In this document: piece after piece, positions 43,230 to 53,614 of the stretch
How the letters are laid out: every line of letters starts with the position of its first letter
Numbering within the stretch: the stretch's first letter is position 1
Assembly: GCA_905178155.1 (NCBI GenBank)
Contig: CAJINV010000004.1
Location: 9,648,625-9,712,624 of the forward strand
Source of the DNA: Amoebophrya sp. A120
Lineage: Eukaryota > Sar > Dinophyceae > Syndiniales > Amoebophryaceae
DNA: 64,000 nucleotides
Direction: 5' to 3'
Position numbers and translations under genes: made by a program
Notes under the pieces: generated by a model
Databases searched by the model: none
What the model was told of the DNA's origin: nothing
What the model saw: the letters and a program-made list of their open reading frames with translations, nothing else

Positions 43230-45699
43230 ATGCCTCTCTATTCGAAGAATGGTAAGCGCATGGGCGCGGCCAGAACGGCGAAATTTTACCCCGACGGAGT
43301 AACGCCGAAGACCCAGTGCCCGCTCTTGAGCGAGGCGCGCCTCTCTCCCTGCCACCCCATGAACGATTCGCCCAACATTGACTACTTCGAGGGACGGCCC
43401 AAGCAGCCGGAGCCGCAGATTCTCGTGGCTGATGACCTGGGTTTGCTGAAGACCATCAGCACCACGGAGATCAAGAAAAAGGAGATTCAGCAGGTGTTTG
43501 GCGAAACGCGCAAGGGGAACAAAAATCAGGGAATTTCGGTTCTCGAGTGGCTGCCGGGGCACAAAGGGGTGGTGGTTGGGAGGACAAGTGGCGTGGTGGA
43601 GGTCTTCAAGTACCTCCCACCGGTGGTCGTCGCGAAAAAGAAATCGTACCGGCAGGTAGTGAAAAGTAGTATTGATGGTAGATCTTCTGTGGCATCCTCG
43701 AAGACGAAGCAAGGAGCGCCATCTTCATCGAGTAAAAACGCGTCGAGTTCTACTTCAAAGAGACCTGCAAAAGCCGATGTAGTGGAGATGGCCAGTGACG
43801 ATGAGGACGACAGTGAGGACGAAGAAGGCGAAACAACTCTGAAGAATGACAAGTTCTCAGAGGACGAGGAGCAGAGTGACGAAAAAAAACCGGCGAAAAA
43901 CAGCGAAGATAGCACGAATAAACCGAAAGAAGAGGAGCCGCAGGGGAAATTCGTCACAACGCCTGTCTTCAGTTTCGACTTAAAGCTCGCGCTGCACCCA
44001 AAGGACCCGACGAAGAATGAGAAACTGATCTTCGCAACTGGGTGCTGTTTCGAGAAGAAAGAGCAGATGAGCAAGCAGGAAGGAGCTACCACTAGCACAA
44101 CAGTACAGCTACGAGAAGAAGAACAAGACCATGCTGAACCGACGAAGCTTCTCGTTTTGTCCTCTCTGGGTAACGTGTGGATGCTGGACCTCGACATGGG
44201 TACTCTTCTGGCCGCCGCGGTGGAGGAAGATCAAGATGGTGACGACGCTACTACGAGCAAGAAGAAATACAATTACAAAAAAGCCGAATCCCCCTCCTCG
44301 AAGAAATTGTCCACCGGCGCGTCCGGTGCAACACCAGCATCAGAAGAACTACTGCACTTGAAACCCACCTTCACCTTACCCGGGACCTTTATTCAGCCGC
44401 TGGACAAGAAGTGGGCGACCTCGATCAAGCCGCGGCCGTGCGTGAAGGCCGCGTCCTTCCGGGAAGACGTAGAGCAGTTGGCGTACTGCGGGGTAGATAA
44501 CGATGTCCGGGTGTTCGACGTGCGGGAGCGGAAATTGGTGTGGAAGGCGAAAAACCTGCCGAACGATAAATTGGATCTCCAGGTCCCAATCCGCTACTCG
44601 AGGATACACTGGGCGACTGAGGTATAAAATCAGGAATGCTTTCGCTTTTTGTACAGAAAAAAAAAAAGAATTATGCACGATGCATGACAATGCAGGAGCA
44701 GGAAGATCAAGATGACCAATAGTACCATTTGCAATCCTCGAGCACGTCAAGAACGTTGTATTTGCAGATTCCCAGCAACACTGATAGCTTGTGACTTCAC
44801 AAAAAGAAAAAATCCTATATGCCCAGGCCCTCGACTGCGACACCGCGTTGGTGTGCTGCACGATGGACGGCAAAATCCGGGTTTTCGACATGAAAGCGAA
44901 GCAACTGCGCGCCCTGTTTGACCTCCCCGTCGTGTACAAGCGGGAACGATCCATCGGGCACGCGGGCGCCGCGGGGAAGGAGGAGAGACCGATTACCGCG
45001 TCGGTGTTGACCGACAACGGAATTCTGGCTGTGGGCGACACGGTCGGGAATCTCGATATTTTTGACTTGACCAAAACGAAACCGTATTTGACGGGAACGC
45101 CGGACTCCTTGCTTTTTCAGAACAAAATGGTCAAGGACATCCCCAAAATCGCCTCCATCGCCCATCACGAGTACGTCTGGAAGGGGCAGATCATCAAGTA
45201 CCTCGGTGCGTGTGCCCCCGAGGGATCCGCGATTCGATCGCTGTGCTTCATCCCGCAGACAAAGCAACTCGCGAGCGTCGGGCTGGGCCGGTTCGCGACC
45301 GTCCACAAGGCTTTGGAGTCGGATAAACGACGGGAACAGGATAAAAAGACGTACATGAAACAAAAACTTACCGCAGTCGTGGCGTTACCCCCGGTGGATC
45401 TGAGCAAGGTGAAAGTGGAAGGGGAAGGAGAAGCGGAGACGCAGAAAACGGATAATTCGAAAGCAAGAACTACACCCGCGTCGTCTTCAAAAAACACGGC
45501 GGCAACTACCACAGCCGATGCAGATGAACCTGGTTCAGACGGCGCGGAGGAGGAAGAGGAAGAAGGCCTGTTGAGCGATGACGATATTGTGTCTGAACTC
45601 AGCTACGGCAGCTACGTACAGGAGTTTGACGACGATGACGAAAGTTCAGAGGAGGTTGCCCCTCCGCCGAAGAAGAGGAGAAATAGGGGGAGAAAGTGA
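43230..45699 (+). CDS. WDR74: WDR74/Nsa1-like 60S ribosome-biogenesis WD protein, copy 1
   Basis: Exons 43230-44621 and 44806-45699 total 2286 nt (761 aa). WD-type repeats include VLEWLPGHKGVVVGRTSGVV, VDNDVRVFDVRERKLVWKAK, DGKIRVFDMKAKQ, NGILAVGDTVGNLDIFDL. The family signature near the end is SAIRSLCFIPQTKQLASVGLGRFATVHKA (written here as SAIRSLCFIPQ and LASVGLGRF), then KKTYMKQKLTAVV. WDR74/Nsa1 works with nucleolar AAA-ATPases in 60S maturation. Acidic Ser/Lys inserts double the usual length, and the tail KKRRNRGRK is basic and nucleolar-like. The single intron has no frame-correct GT-AG solution (GT-AA or TA-AG). It carries none of the introners present in copy 2, so it supplies the empty sites. 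A copy of its last 446 bp lies in arm A. Confidence 0.85.
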
Positions 45700-46573
45700 A
45701 TTAGTATGAAATCAGGATGATACATAGGTCGGTTTCCAAGCCCCTGTTGAGCATGCAGTAGGAACTTGTAAAGCTTGTTTGGGAACGAGATATCATCTTT
45801 CTACACTAGTACATGCTACATGACATTGACACGCATCGCCATAGAATTGCGCACAGCCACTTTTTCATATATTTAGAATAGAGATCTCTAGCAGAACGTC
45901 ACACATTGAAAGCGAATTTTAGTTGTTCCATATTGATATTGCTGGACAGGCCCTGGCGCTGGCGCTCATGGTACTTCTCGTCCAAATTATCCCCCTCTTT
46001 GGTCTTTCGTGTATTGCGATTGCAGTTGCACTCGTTTTCGTTCAATGAAAATTGTCGTCTTTCTGTATGCAAAAGGGTGTTGCGCCGTATGGACACCGAT
46101 GTTCGTTACCGTCGCCGATGGTGGTCAAAAATCATGTCGTGATGTTGACGCGCCTCGTAATATTCGTTCACTCCGGCAGTTCCGTGTTTCGTGCTCTTCT
46201 TGTCATCTTTCTTGTCGTTGTTCCTGCCATCTTCAAAACAAAAGGCGACTGCGACGGGATCCTGGAAATACGTACTTAAACATGGGTCAAGTTTGATATG
46301 AGTTTGAGTAAGCATCGTCCTCCTTTGCGTGCCAGTTCCCGCCTGAGCTGAAACTCCGACTCTCCCGTCGAACTCTTGTCTCGCATTCTGAAACATTTAA
46401 GTAGATAGACTTGTTGAAGTTGACTTTCCATTGTATATACGCAAACGCAATTCCAATTCTTCTTTTAGTGTCAGTGTCTTGTCGTCTCCAAATCGCTAGA
46501 TAATCGTACTAAAGGTAGAACTACAACAGCTGCCGTAGGGGTCGTGAATCTAGTAGTGCTCCCGAAAAAAAAA
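45700..46573. other. intergenic upstream of secreted protein 1
   Basis: Short overlapping frames on both strands, none recognised. TATATACGCAAACG at 46435-46448 resembles CTATACGCAAAAC upstream of secreted protein 2 (51714-51726) and may be a promoter element. Confidence 0.4.
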
Positions 46574-46954
46574 ATGGTCAAGAAGATCGCCGGCGCTGTT
46601 CTTGCGAACGCCGTTTGTGCGGGGGCGGTACTCGCATCCGCGACACCGACCGCCACGCATTCCTGGACTGGAAGTGAAACGTCGGGGTTTCTGCAGCAGA
46701 CTTACGCTAAGAAAAAGAAACAAGACGTCGATGGCACACCGAAAGCCTGCGACTACACCATCAAAGTGGACAAATTTTGCCCGTGGAGTCCGGAAACCGA
46801 TAATTTCTCAATCACCTGCGAGAAGTTCAAAGAGGACGATTGCACTGAAGGCGCTATTAAAAAGCGGGACAACGAGAAGAATGAGGGGTCAGAGAAGTAC
46901 ATGGAAAACGTCAAAACGAATGCCCGCTGTGCCTCTTGCGAGAATGTCTGCTAG
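46574..46954 (+). CDS. secreted Cys-rich protein 1 (126 aa)
   Basis: ATG at 46574 after an A run, stop TAG at 46952-46954. The N-terminus MVKKIAGAVLANAVCAGAVL is a typical signal peptide, with cleavage likely after ASA. The mature part begins around TATHSWTGSETSGFLQQ, then a basic stretch and a Cys-rich domain (KACDYTIKVDKFCPWS, ITCEKFKEDDC, ARCASCENVC). The even Cys pattern suggests disulfides. In a parasite such small secreted proteins are candidates for host-facing effectors, but no family is recognised. Its paralogue is at 51868-53614. An upstream in-frame start at a non-ATG codon would spoil the signal peptide, so 46574 is preferred. Confidence 0.75.
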   Translation: MVKKIAGAVLANAVCAGAVLASATPTATHSWTGSETSGFLQQTYAKKKKQDVDGTPKACDYTIKVDKFCPWSPETDNFSITCEKFKEDDCTEGAIKKRDNEKNEGSEKYMENVKTNARCASCENVC

Positions 46955-47384
46955 GTGCAGTAAGGGAATGGCGCGCGGCGAGGACGACTTCCTACACCTT
47001 CTCTCATCAATCGGGATTTTTCTTTTTTCGGAGAACGCACATACTTGCATTTGCTTGGTGACCTTCGGATACGCATTTTTATCCACAACTCTGCAGCTTT
47101 CTCCATTAAGCACGTCTCGGAACAAGAAGTACTCTTTTGCTTTTCTTTGAATGTTAGTTTTCGTAACGACAACAGGAACAGCCATGTCGACTTCTCAAGA
47201 TCGTGCGGTGTCTTCACAGTCAGAGGGACGCAGTGCCTCACGATTTTGGGATTAAAAGTCAAAAATTCATGTTTAATTTTTTTTCTTTTTATTTTTTGCA
47301 CATATTTGGTTTCGGAGTCGTGCCCTTTTTCTTCCTAAGTAGTCTGTTATCTTTTCCCCTTTAGATACTTCCTTTATATATATG
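46955..47384. other. 3' flank of secreted protein 1, nothing recognised
   Basis: Overlapping short frames on both strands; AT-rich near 47260-47310. No assignable feature. Confidence 0.4.
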
Positions 47385-47555
47385 TTTTCCACAGTCGTTG
47401 TACATCGTGGTTGTGCTTCCAGGTTCCTTCCACGTGTAGTAAGTTCCCATCCCGTTTCATATGGTATCGTTTTTGTAGTTTATTGTTATTGCTCCTAATG
47501 CTATAAGTACAAGTAGCTAATCCCTAACCCCCCCCCAGCACATCAACGCCCACGA

Positions 47556-47819
47556 TCAAAGGAGTAGGTACCAGAATGCCCATGAATATTTGCAAAAACA
47601 GCAGTAGCTGCTCCCCGGTCTTTGCCCAGGAATAGAAATTCCATTGCATATCCTGCTCCCGATGAAATGCATCATAGTCGTCTGTTCCTGTAGTTGCACC
47701 CCATAGAAGCACGTCCCCGGCGGCATAGCCTGTCGCGTCACAGGAAACACGACATCCTCGACCCCCACATGACCCTTTTCCCCCGAAGCAACTTTCATCC
47801 CCCTCGAATTCCGTTCCAC
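47556..47819 (-). pseudogene. degraded copy of the 96-aa small ORF
   Basis: Begins MERNSRGMKVASGEKGHVG like 54489-54779, but a net 2-base difference after about codon 45 changes the frame. The overlapping Cys-rich frame (47524-47841) instead runs to the end. The two copies keep different frames open, which argues against strong coding constraint on either. Confidence 0.3.
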
Positions 47820-47869
47820 CTGGCCGGTACGTCGTGTGCATGGTAGTGTTCTTTCACTTCCGTGTCATT

Positions 47870-47969
47870 ATCGTGTTTAGCCAAGCACGGCCGTGTTCCC
47901 TTGTCTGCCGATAGTTCGGAGGAGGTCGCTTCTCCGCTGGAGAAGAAAAAAAATAAGGGGAGAAAGTAA
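47870..47969 (+). pseudogene. WDR74-like C-terminal tail fragment
   Basis: In one frame it reads DSSEEVASPLEKKKNKGRK then TAA (stop 47967-47969), clearly related to the end of WDR74 copy 1 (ESSEEVAPPPKKRRNRGRK). The sequence upstream is unrelated to WDR74. A second such tail is at 54830-54928. It is a leftover of an earlier, partial duplication. Confidence 0.65.
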
Positions 47970-48231
47970 AGTTGCATGTGTAGAAGCATCTGTCTATGCT
48001 CGCCGAGGTTCATCATGCAAGAAAATCCACGCGCAACTGCAAAATCTTCGTAACGTCCTCACATCATGACGTGTTGAATTTATTTCTGCTCGCTCTGGAT
48101 CCTGTATGTAAGTATGATGTATTTCTGCGCGCTTGCTTTTTATTACTAACACCGTATAAGAAAACAAGCACAAGTGCCGTCGAAAGCGAAACTGCAACAC
48201 CGTACAGGCTGAGGCTAGGTCACATACGCAT

Positions 48232-48484
48232 TCCCACTTGCAAATATGTGTGGGTCTGGAAACTTGTGATGCTAAAATGTGCATGATGGAAACACTCCCG
48301 AATGCAGTCCGGCATGACAACTTCCCAAAACGCTTTCTCATAGGCAATCCGCATAAGAAACTGCGTTTTTGCATGACAAAAGAGGCTGCGACTTTTGTTG
48401 GTTATGCAATACAGATTTTCTAGGTATGGAAAGCTAGCATTACAAGTTCCAACCTTCCAGACCCAGACACTTTTACAATCCATA
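48232..48484. mobile_element. introner, family A, at the 5' break of WDR74 copy 2
   Basis: The right end is canonical (CTTCCAGACCCAGACACTTT then ACAATCCATA at 48484), followed by CTGCG, the expected target. The left end keeps TGTGTGGGTCTGGAAA near 48246, but its first bases (TAT) are lost and segment P abuts it. The duplication breakpoint therefore lies in or beside this element. At the corresponding site, copy 1 reads GCGTA-CTGCGG without an insertion. Confidence 0.75.
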
Positions 48485-50894
48485 CTGCGGGGTCGATAAC
48501 GATGTCCGGGTCTTCGACGTACGGGAGCGGAAATTGGTGTGGAAAGCGAAAAACCTGCCGAATGACAAATTGGATCTCCAGGTCCCAATCCGCTACTCGA
48601 GGATACACTGGGCGACTGAGGTATAAAATCAGGAATGCTTTTGCTTTTTGTAGTAGATAGTTTAAAGAATTATGCACGATGCATGACAATGCAGGAAGAT
48701 GACCAATCTGTTGTAGTACCATTTGCAATGCTCGAGCACGTTAAGAACGTTGTTATTTATTTCGAATTTCCAGCAAAAGATAAAGAACTCATACTCGACT
48801 TCTCAAGAAATCCTGTATCCCCAGGCCCTCGACTGCGACACCGCGTTGGTGTGCTGCACCATGGACGGCAAAATCCGGATTTTCGACATGAAAGCGAAGC
48901 AACCGCGGGCCCTGTTTGACCTCCCCGTCGTGTACAAGCGCGAACGATCCATCGGGCACGCGGGCGCCGCGGGGAAGTATCAACTGTAAAAATGTCTGGG
49001 TCTGGAAGATTCTGACACTTGTCACGCACGTTTTGCATGAGCCATAATGTCTGTGATGCATACCCTAGCAATACAGATTTCTTGAGGGCTTCTTGATGCC
49101 TATCCCGCATGACAAATGCCTCCTCAGCGTAGGAAAAATTGCATTCCCTACTTTGGTACTCATGCAATACAGATTTTTTTGGAATCCAAATGCAGCATCA
49201 AAAGTTGCATTCTTCCAAACCCAGACATTTTTACATTTGATAGGAAGGAAGAGAGACCCATTACCGCGTCGGTGTTGACCGACAACGGTATTCTGGCTGT
49301 TGGCGTATGAATTGCAAAAGTATCGTACTCGTATAAATGCATTACAAATTTCCTCAGCATGAGAAATAAAATTTGTAATGCGGATTTGCCTCAAGAAGAA
49401 GATTTGTAATGCAAGACTTGCATTTATACGAATACGATACTTTTGCAATGCATATGGCGACACGGTCGGGAACCTCGATATTTTCGACTTGACCAAAACG
49501 AAACCCTATTTGACGGGAACGCCGGACTCCTTGCTTTTTCAGAACAAGATGGTCAAGGACATCCCGAAAATCGCCTCCATCGCCCACCTATGGAAACCAA
49601 AAATGTCTGGGTCTGGAAGATTGCAACTTGTAATGCTGTCTTTGGATTCCAAAAAAATCTGTATTGCATGACCAGCGACAGGACTCCAGTTTGTGTTACG
49701 CGGAGAGGGCATTTCTCATGCGGAATAGCCATTAGGAAGCCCTCTACAAAAACAAATCTGTGTTGCTAGATCATGCATTAGAGCAGGCATCAATCATCAT
49801 ACAAAATATGCATGACAAGTCTGCATCCTTCCAGACCCAGACGTTTTTGCATTTGATACCATCACGAGTACGTTTGGAAGGGGCAAATCATCAAGTACCT
49901 CGGTGCGTGTGCCCCCGAGGGCTCCGCGATTCGATCGCTGTGCTTTATCCCGCAGACAAAACAACTCGCGAGCGTCGGGCTGGGCCGGTTCGCGACCGTC
50001 CACAAGGCTTTGGAGTCGGATAAACGACGGGAACAGGATAAAAAGACGTACATGAAACAAAAACTAACCGCAGTCGTGGCGTTACCTCCGGTATGGAGAG
50101 AAAAAAGTTTGTCACAGTCACTAACTTGCTCTTGCAGGCTTTGCATTACAAATTTTCTCAGCATCACAAACTTTCCATGTATTGCAGAAACACTAGGGAA
50201 ATCCCTAATGAAGTTTGGCTGTGATGCATTTTTACGCATGACAAACAATTTTGCGTTGCAAGAATGCGCATGAGTGATCGTGACGAACTTTTTTTCTTTG
50301 ATATCCGGTGGATCTGAGCAAGGTGAAAGTGGAGGGGGAGGAAGCGGAGACGCAGAAAACGGATTATCCTGAGTAAAAATGTCCCCACACCAGAGTCAAG
50401 ATGGGGATTTTGCAACACAAACCTAGAACTTTTGGGGGTCACGCATCACAAGTTGCAGTCCGTAGTGTAGTGCATGTTCGCAAGGCCAGCTGCATCAGAA
50501 ATCCATCTGCTCATCCTGTTTACAGCATTACAAATTCCAAAACACAACTAAAAATGACTCTCCTGGCGATGCGCATTACAAATGTTCCTGTCATTGCAAA
50601 TCTGCATGACAACTCTGGTGCGGGTACGTTTTTACTCAGGATACGGACAATTCGAAAGCAAGAAGTACACCCGCGTCATCTTCAAAAAACACGACGGCAA
50701 CTACTGTAGCCGATGCAGATGAACTTGCTTCAGACGCGGAGGAGGAAGAGGAGGAGGAAGGGATGTTGAGCGATGACGATATTGTGTCTGAACTCAGCTA
50801 CGGCAGCTACGTGCAGGAGTTTGACGACGATGACGAAAGCTCGGAGGAGGTCGCACCTCCGCCAAAGAAGAAGAGAAATAAAGGGAGAAAGTGA
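48485..50894 (+). CDS. WDR74/Nsa1-like, copy 2, 5'-truncated, with introners
   Basis: Corresponds to copy 1 from 44493 onward. Exons 48485-48620, 48807-48977, 49248-49305, 49460-49588, 49864-50091, 50309-50364, 50649-50894. The last six total 888 nt, a multiple of three, ending TGA. Identity to copy 1 is high, but with scattered changes: mostly silent or mild before the acidic tail, more divergent after it (RSTPASSSKNTTATT). The first two-thirds of the protein, including the first WD repeats, is absent. It may be a transcribed pseudogene or supply a C-terminal fragment. It shares the odd intron of copy 1 (48621-48806) and has five further complete introners that copy 1 lacks. Confidence 0.75.
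48978..49242. mobile_element. introner, family A (265 bp), WDR74 copy 2
   Basis: Left TATCAACTGTAAAAATGTCT; right end ...ATTTTTACATTTGATA. Target duplication GGAAG at 48973-48977 and 49243-49247. The empty site in copy 1 reads GGGGAAGGAGGAGAG at 44973-44987. A GT-AG splice is also possible here but would add one codon. Confidence 0.95.
49306..49454. mobile_element. introner, family B (149 bp), WDR74 copy 2
   Basis: Inverted repeats GCAAAAGTATCGTACTCGTA / GAATACGATACTTTTGC, ends TATG and CATA. Target duplication TGGCG at 49301-49305 and 49455-49459. The empty site in copy 1 reads GTGGGCGACACGG near 45040. Confidence 0.95.
49589..49858. mobile_element. introner, family A (270 bp), WDR74 copy 2
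   Basis: Left TATGGAAACCAAAAATGTCT; right end GTTTTTGCATTTGATA. Target duplication CCACC (49584-49588) / CCATC (49859-49863), one mismatch. The empty site in copy 1 is GCCCATCACGAG near 45162. Confidence 0.93.
50092..50303. mobile_element. introner, family H (212 bp), WDR74 copy 2
   Basis: Left TATGGAGAGAAAAAAGTTTG then TCACAGTCAC; right GTGATCGTGACGAAC then TTTTTTTCTTTGATA. Target duplication TCCGG at 50087-50091 and 50304-50308. The empty site in copy 1 is CCCCCGGTGGATC near 45390. The only family H element here, which shows that yet another inverted-repeat type uses the same insertion chemistry. Confidence 0.93.
50365..50643. mobile_element. introner, family C (279 bp), WDR74 copy 2
   Basis: Left TATCCTGAGTAAAAATGTCC; right GTACGTTTTTACTCAGGATA. 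Target duplication CGGAT (50360-50364) / CGGAC (50644-50648). The empty site in copy 1 is AACGGATAATTCG near 45450. Confidence 0.93.
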
Positions 50895-51867
50895 ATTAGT
50901 ATTGCATCAAGATGACAGCTCGACGGTTGCCAAGCCCCTGAGCATGCAGTAGCAGTTGTAGAACATTGAAGATAAGATCTTTATCTTTCTTGAAAGCTTC
51001 TCTTTCTGCACGTGACATTCTTTGTGCACATTGACGTTTTTCTGTTTGTTCTCTTTCGCATTTTGTCGTCATCTAATGTTGAAACTGAAAATATCATGAT
51101 TATCATTTTATTTTTATTATGCTGCATATTCACTACCCTGCCTCTGTAAGTGCATCGCAGGCCGTGTTCCTGATCGTGCTCGTGCAAGTATAGATTATGG
51201 TCTTCGTCGTTCGCTTTTAGCCCAACTGGCAAACTCGTTCACTGGAAGTGGTCAATGACGATGCTCTTCTTGCTGCATGATGAAAGGCAGTGTGCATAGG
51301 ATAGCTTTGCACCCGCGAACAACGTGATCCGTTTCTATTATTGACGCCCATGGGCAATAATATCGTGCGTGCCATCATCTTCGTCCAAGTTGACAGTACA
51401 ACTGCTTCGTTCTCATCTTTGTCGTGGTTCTTACTGTATTAAGGAAGAAGACGGCGACAATGATTGCGGCTCCGGCTCGATCCGGAATATATAGATTTAA
51501 TAAGCACGTAGTTGGCCAGCATGGATTAGCAAAATTAATAAAAAAATCTGACAACAGCAAGTTGAAGAGCAGCGCATATGCTGAGCTTGAGTTTTTAAGA
51601 TATAACTTCGTCCTCGTTCTTTATTGCGTCACAGTTCCCGCTATTTCAACGACTCCGAGTCCCGCAGATTCTAACTCCTCGCTCAGTCCTCAAATACAGT
51701 CTGTCAGGTGAAACTATACGCAAAACCAGAAGTAGTTGTAACACTAGTACGGTCTGCTCGTTTTCAGGCCGCGACCTTCACTCGACAAATTGGTGCCGCA
51801 AGGTAAAGAATAAAAAAAGCCGTAGTTCTACTAATTGCTCTGAGTCTAGCGCTCCCAATAGCAGAAA
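50895..51867. other. intergenic upstream of secreted protein 2
   Basis: AT-rich, short frames only. CTATACGCAAAAC at 51714-51726 resembles the element upstream of secreted protein 1. Just before the ATG the sequence (AATAGCAGAAAATGGTCAAG) parallels the other gene's start (AAAAATGGTCAAG). Confidence 0.4.
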
Positions 51868-53614
51868 ATGGTCAAGAAAACTACCAGCGCTGCTCTTGCA
51901 ACCACCCTCGGGGGGGGGGGGGGTGCTCGCCGCTGCGACGTCGCGCACGCATTCGTGGACCGGAAGTGAGTATGGCCCGCCCAGGTGTCACATTGTCAGG
52001 CGTTACCGTCAGAGTCAGAGTTTATGACGTTGCAATCACCGGAGCACAGAAAGAGATGTTGAGAAGCATTATTATTACGCTTAACGGCTTTTTTTTTTGC
52101 AAAACTAGCACTACACCAATCCCGTACTAAGCGGATTACCAAATACGTCGAGCAACCCAACGGCGTCCCGGCTGTATAAAAGAAATTCAGTGTTTTGCAA
52201 AGGTTGAGGCTCTTTGAAGTATTGGAATAGGCGAGAGTGTAACGCCTGAGCGGGCCATAATGAAACGTCGGGCTTTCTGGAGGTGAATGGCAAGGCTGAC
52301 GCTGCGAGCGTCTGTCAATATATGTCCCCCCTGATGGAGGGTGGGATATTTGCAACGGATGTAGGCCAACCCGGTAAGTAGTACCTCTACTAGAATTTAG
52401 TACGCGTGCTCAAGAATTAGCTCATGAATAGCTCCTCCAGCTGCACACCTAAAGTTCTGGAACGCCTGGATGGAGGGGCGCAGGTTCATCGATAGCCGCC
52501 TCTACTAGTGCAATAAGCGTGGTCAACTTTTAGCTCATGAAAGCTCCAGCTGTACTCTTGACGTTCTGGAACGCCACCACCCTCCGCCCGCAGCCGAGCC
52601 GAGCCGTCAAGCTCTCCACTTTTAAAGTTGCGACACTCCTAAAGTTCCGAGCACTCTTAAAGCCCCGCCCGCAGCCGAGCACTCCTAAATTTCCGACACG
52701 CCAAAGTGCCCCATGTTATGCTTATGCTATGCTAAATGTAAAATTCTGATCATCTGACTCAGGGCGGTACATAACTAAGTAGTCAAAGGTTTGTTTCTGT
52801 TTGTACTCACCTTATATTCCAGGCGCCCCCGAAACGGCAAAAAACAGCAAAAAACTGATCGGTTTATTGCATTCAGAAACCCCAGCGAGGGAGTGTGGGT
52901 GGCGCGCCAGAGCGGTGCGCCCGCATTGCGTCGGGCTTGCGGGCGAAGCCGCTGCGGGTAGTCGGAGTCGAGAATCTCGACCCGGGCCCAAAGTTGTTGA
53001 GAATCTCGACTCCGATGGCCCCCAAACCGCATAAGGAATTTAACTTCTTTGCCCACGGGCTGGAATCTGAGAGAAGAGTCGCCGCTTTTGCGAACCCGGG
53101 AAGAGATTGCCGCTTCAAGAAAGTTGAAGACTTGTCGTGCGAAGTAGGGGCCGGCAGGTGAAGGCCAATCGATCCCGAGCAACAGCGGCACTCCTAGGCT
53201 AAGACGGAGGCCGCTGACCCTTTTTTCCTCGCAGCCCGCGGGCCGTTTTTTTGTTTCATTATGTCCTCCCATACTAGCCATACATTTACATTATAGGAGG
53301 TTTGCTACTTCATATTACATACAGGGCCGATGCGCGAAACGGGAAACATGTGGCCGTGGCCCGTGGGTGGAGGTCTTCAGAAGACAACAACCTGCATCAA
53401 GTTCAAGAAGCAGAAGGACGAAAAGAAGTGCCCTTCAAACGAAGATAACAAGTTGACTACATATTCTTCTTTTGGTCATACATCTGCCCTTTTCAAAGCC
53501 GAAGAGTCGTCGAGCAGTGCCAATTACGCGGCCATCACTCTGATGCTTCAAGAGGATGTCGATTTCTTGGCCAGATGTCTGATGTGCCCGGATCTGTGCA
53601 AGGATAGCGCTTGA
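51868..53614 (+). CDS. secreted Cys-rich protein 2, frame broken at a 14-G run
   Basis: Exons 51868-51970, 52265-52373 and 53325-53614. The start MVKKTTSAALATTL is a signal peptide like that of secreted protein 1, and the following THSWTGSE is shared. A run of 14 G (51910-51923) puts the rest one base out of frame; the total of 502 nt would be 501 with 13 G. It is either a sequencing error or a real disabling change. An introner interrupts exon 1, and a canonical intron 52374-53324 (CCCG|GTAAGT ... TACAG|GGCCG) follows. The C-terminal exon has TTTCIKFKKQKDEKKC and ends FLARCLMCPDLCKDSA, resembling the Cys-rich end of protein 1. Likely secreted; role unknown. Confidence 0.6.
51971..52259. mobile_element. 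introner, family I (289 bp), secreted protein 2
   Basis: Ends TATGGCCCGCCCAGGTGTCA and GTAACGCCTGAGCGGGCCATA (inverted repeat of about 16 bp, two mismatches). Flanks GTGAG (51966-51970) / ATGAA (52260-52264) are consistent with an original GTGAA, as in secreted protein 1 (GGAAGTGAAACGTC, the empty site). It lacks the TGTNATGC motif of other families. Confidence 0.8.
52374..53324 (+). other. GT-AG intron of secreted protein 2, with GC-rich content
   Basis: Donor CCCG|GTAAGT and acceptor ATACAG|GGCC preserve the frame. The interior (52805-53270) is GC-rich with open frames and short repeats such as GTCGAGAATCTCGAC and a CTCCTAAAGTTCCGA-type repeat at 52630-52700. No separate gene is supported. 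Confidence 0.6.

Larger units (their letters stand above)
47385..48235 (+). repeat. duplicated segment P (matches 54350-55195)
   Basis: Collinear with 54350-55195, with small indels. It contains TTTTCCACAGTCGTTGTACA at the left, a possible minus-strand small ORF, a WDR74-like tail, and GAAAGCGAAACTGCAACACC near the right end. It marks the boundary between the two tandem units: WDR74 copy 1 plus secreted 1, and WDR74 copy 2 plus secreted 2. Confidence 0.8.

Noticed and set aside
48978-49242. Canonical GT-AG splicing of the first full WDR74 copy 2 introner
   Set aside because: It is possible in frame but adds a codon relative to copy 1. Removing the element plus one target copy restores the exact ancestral length, so I do not count it as canonical.
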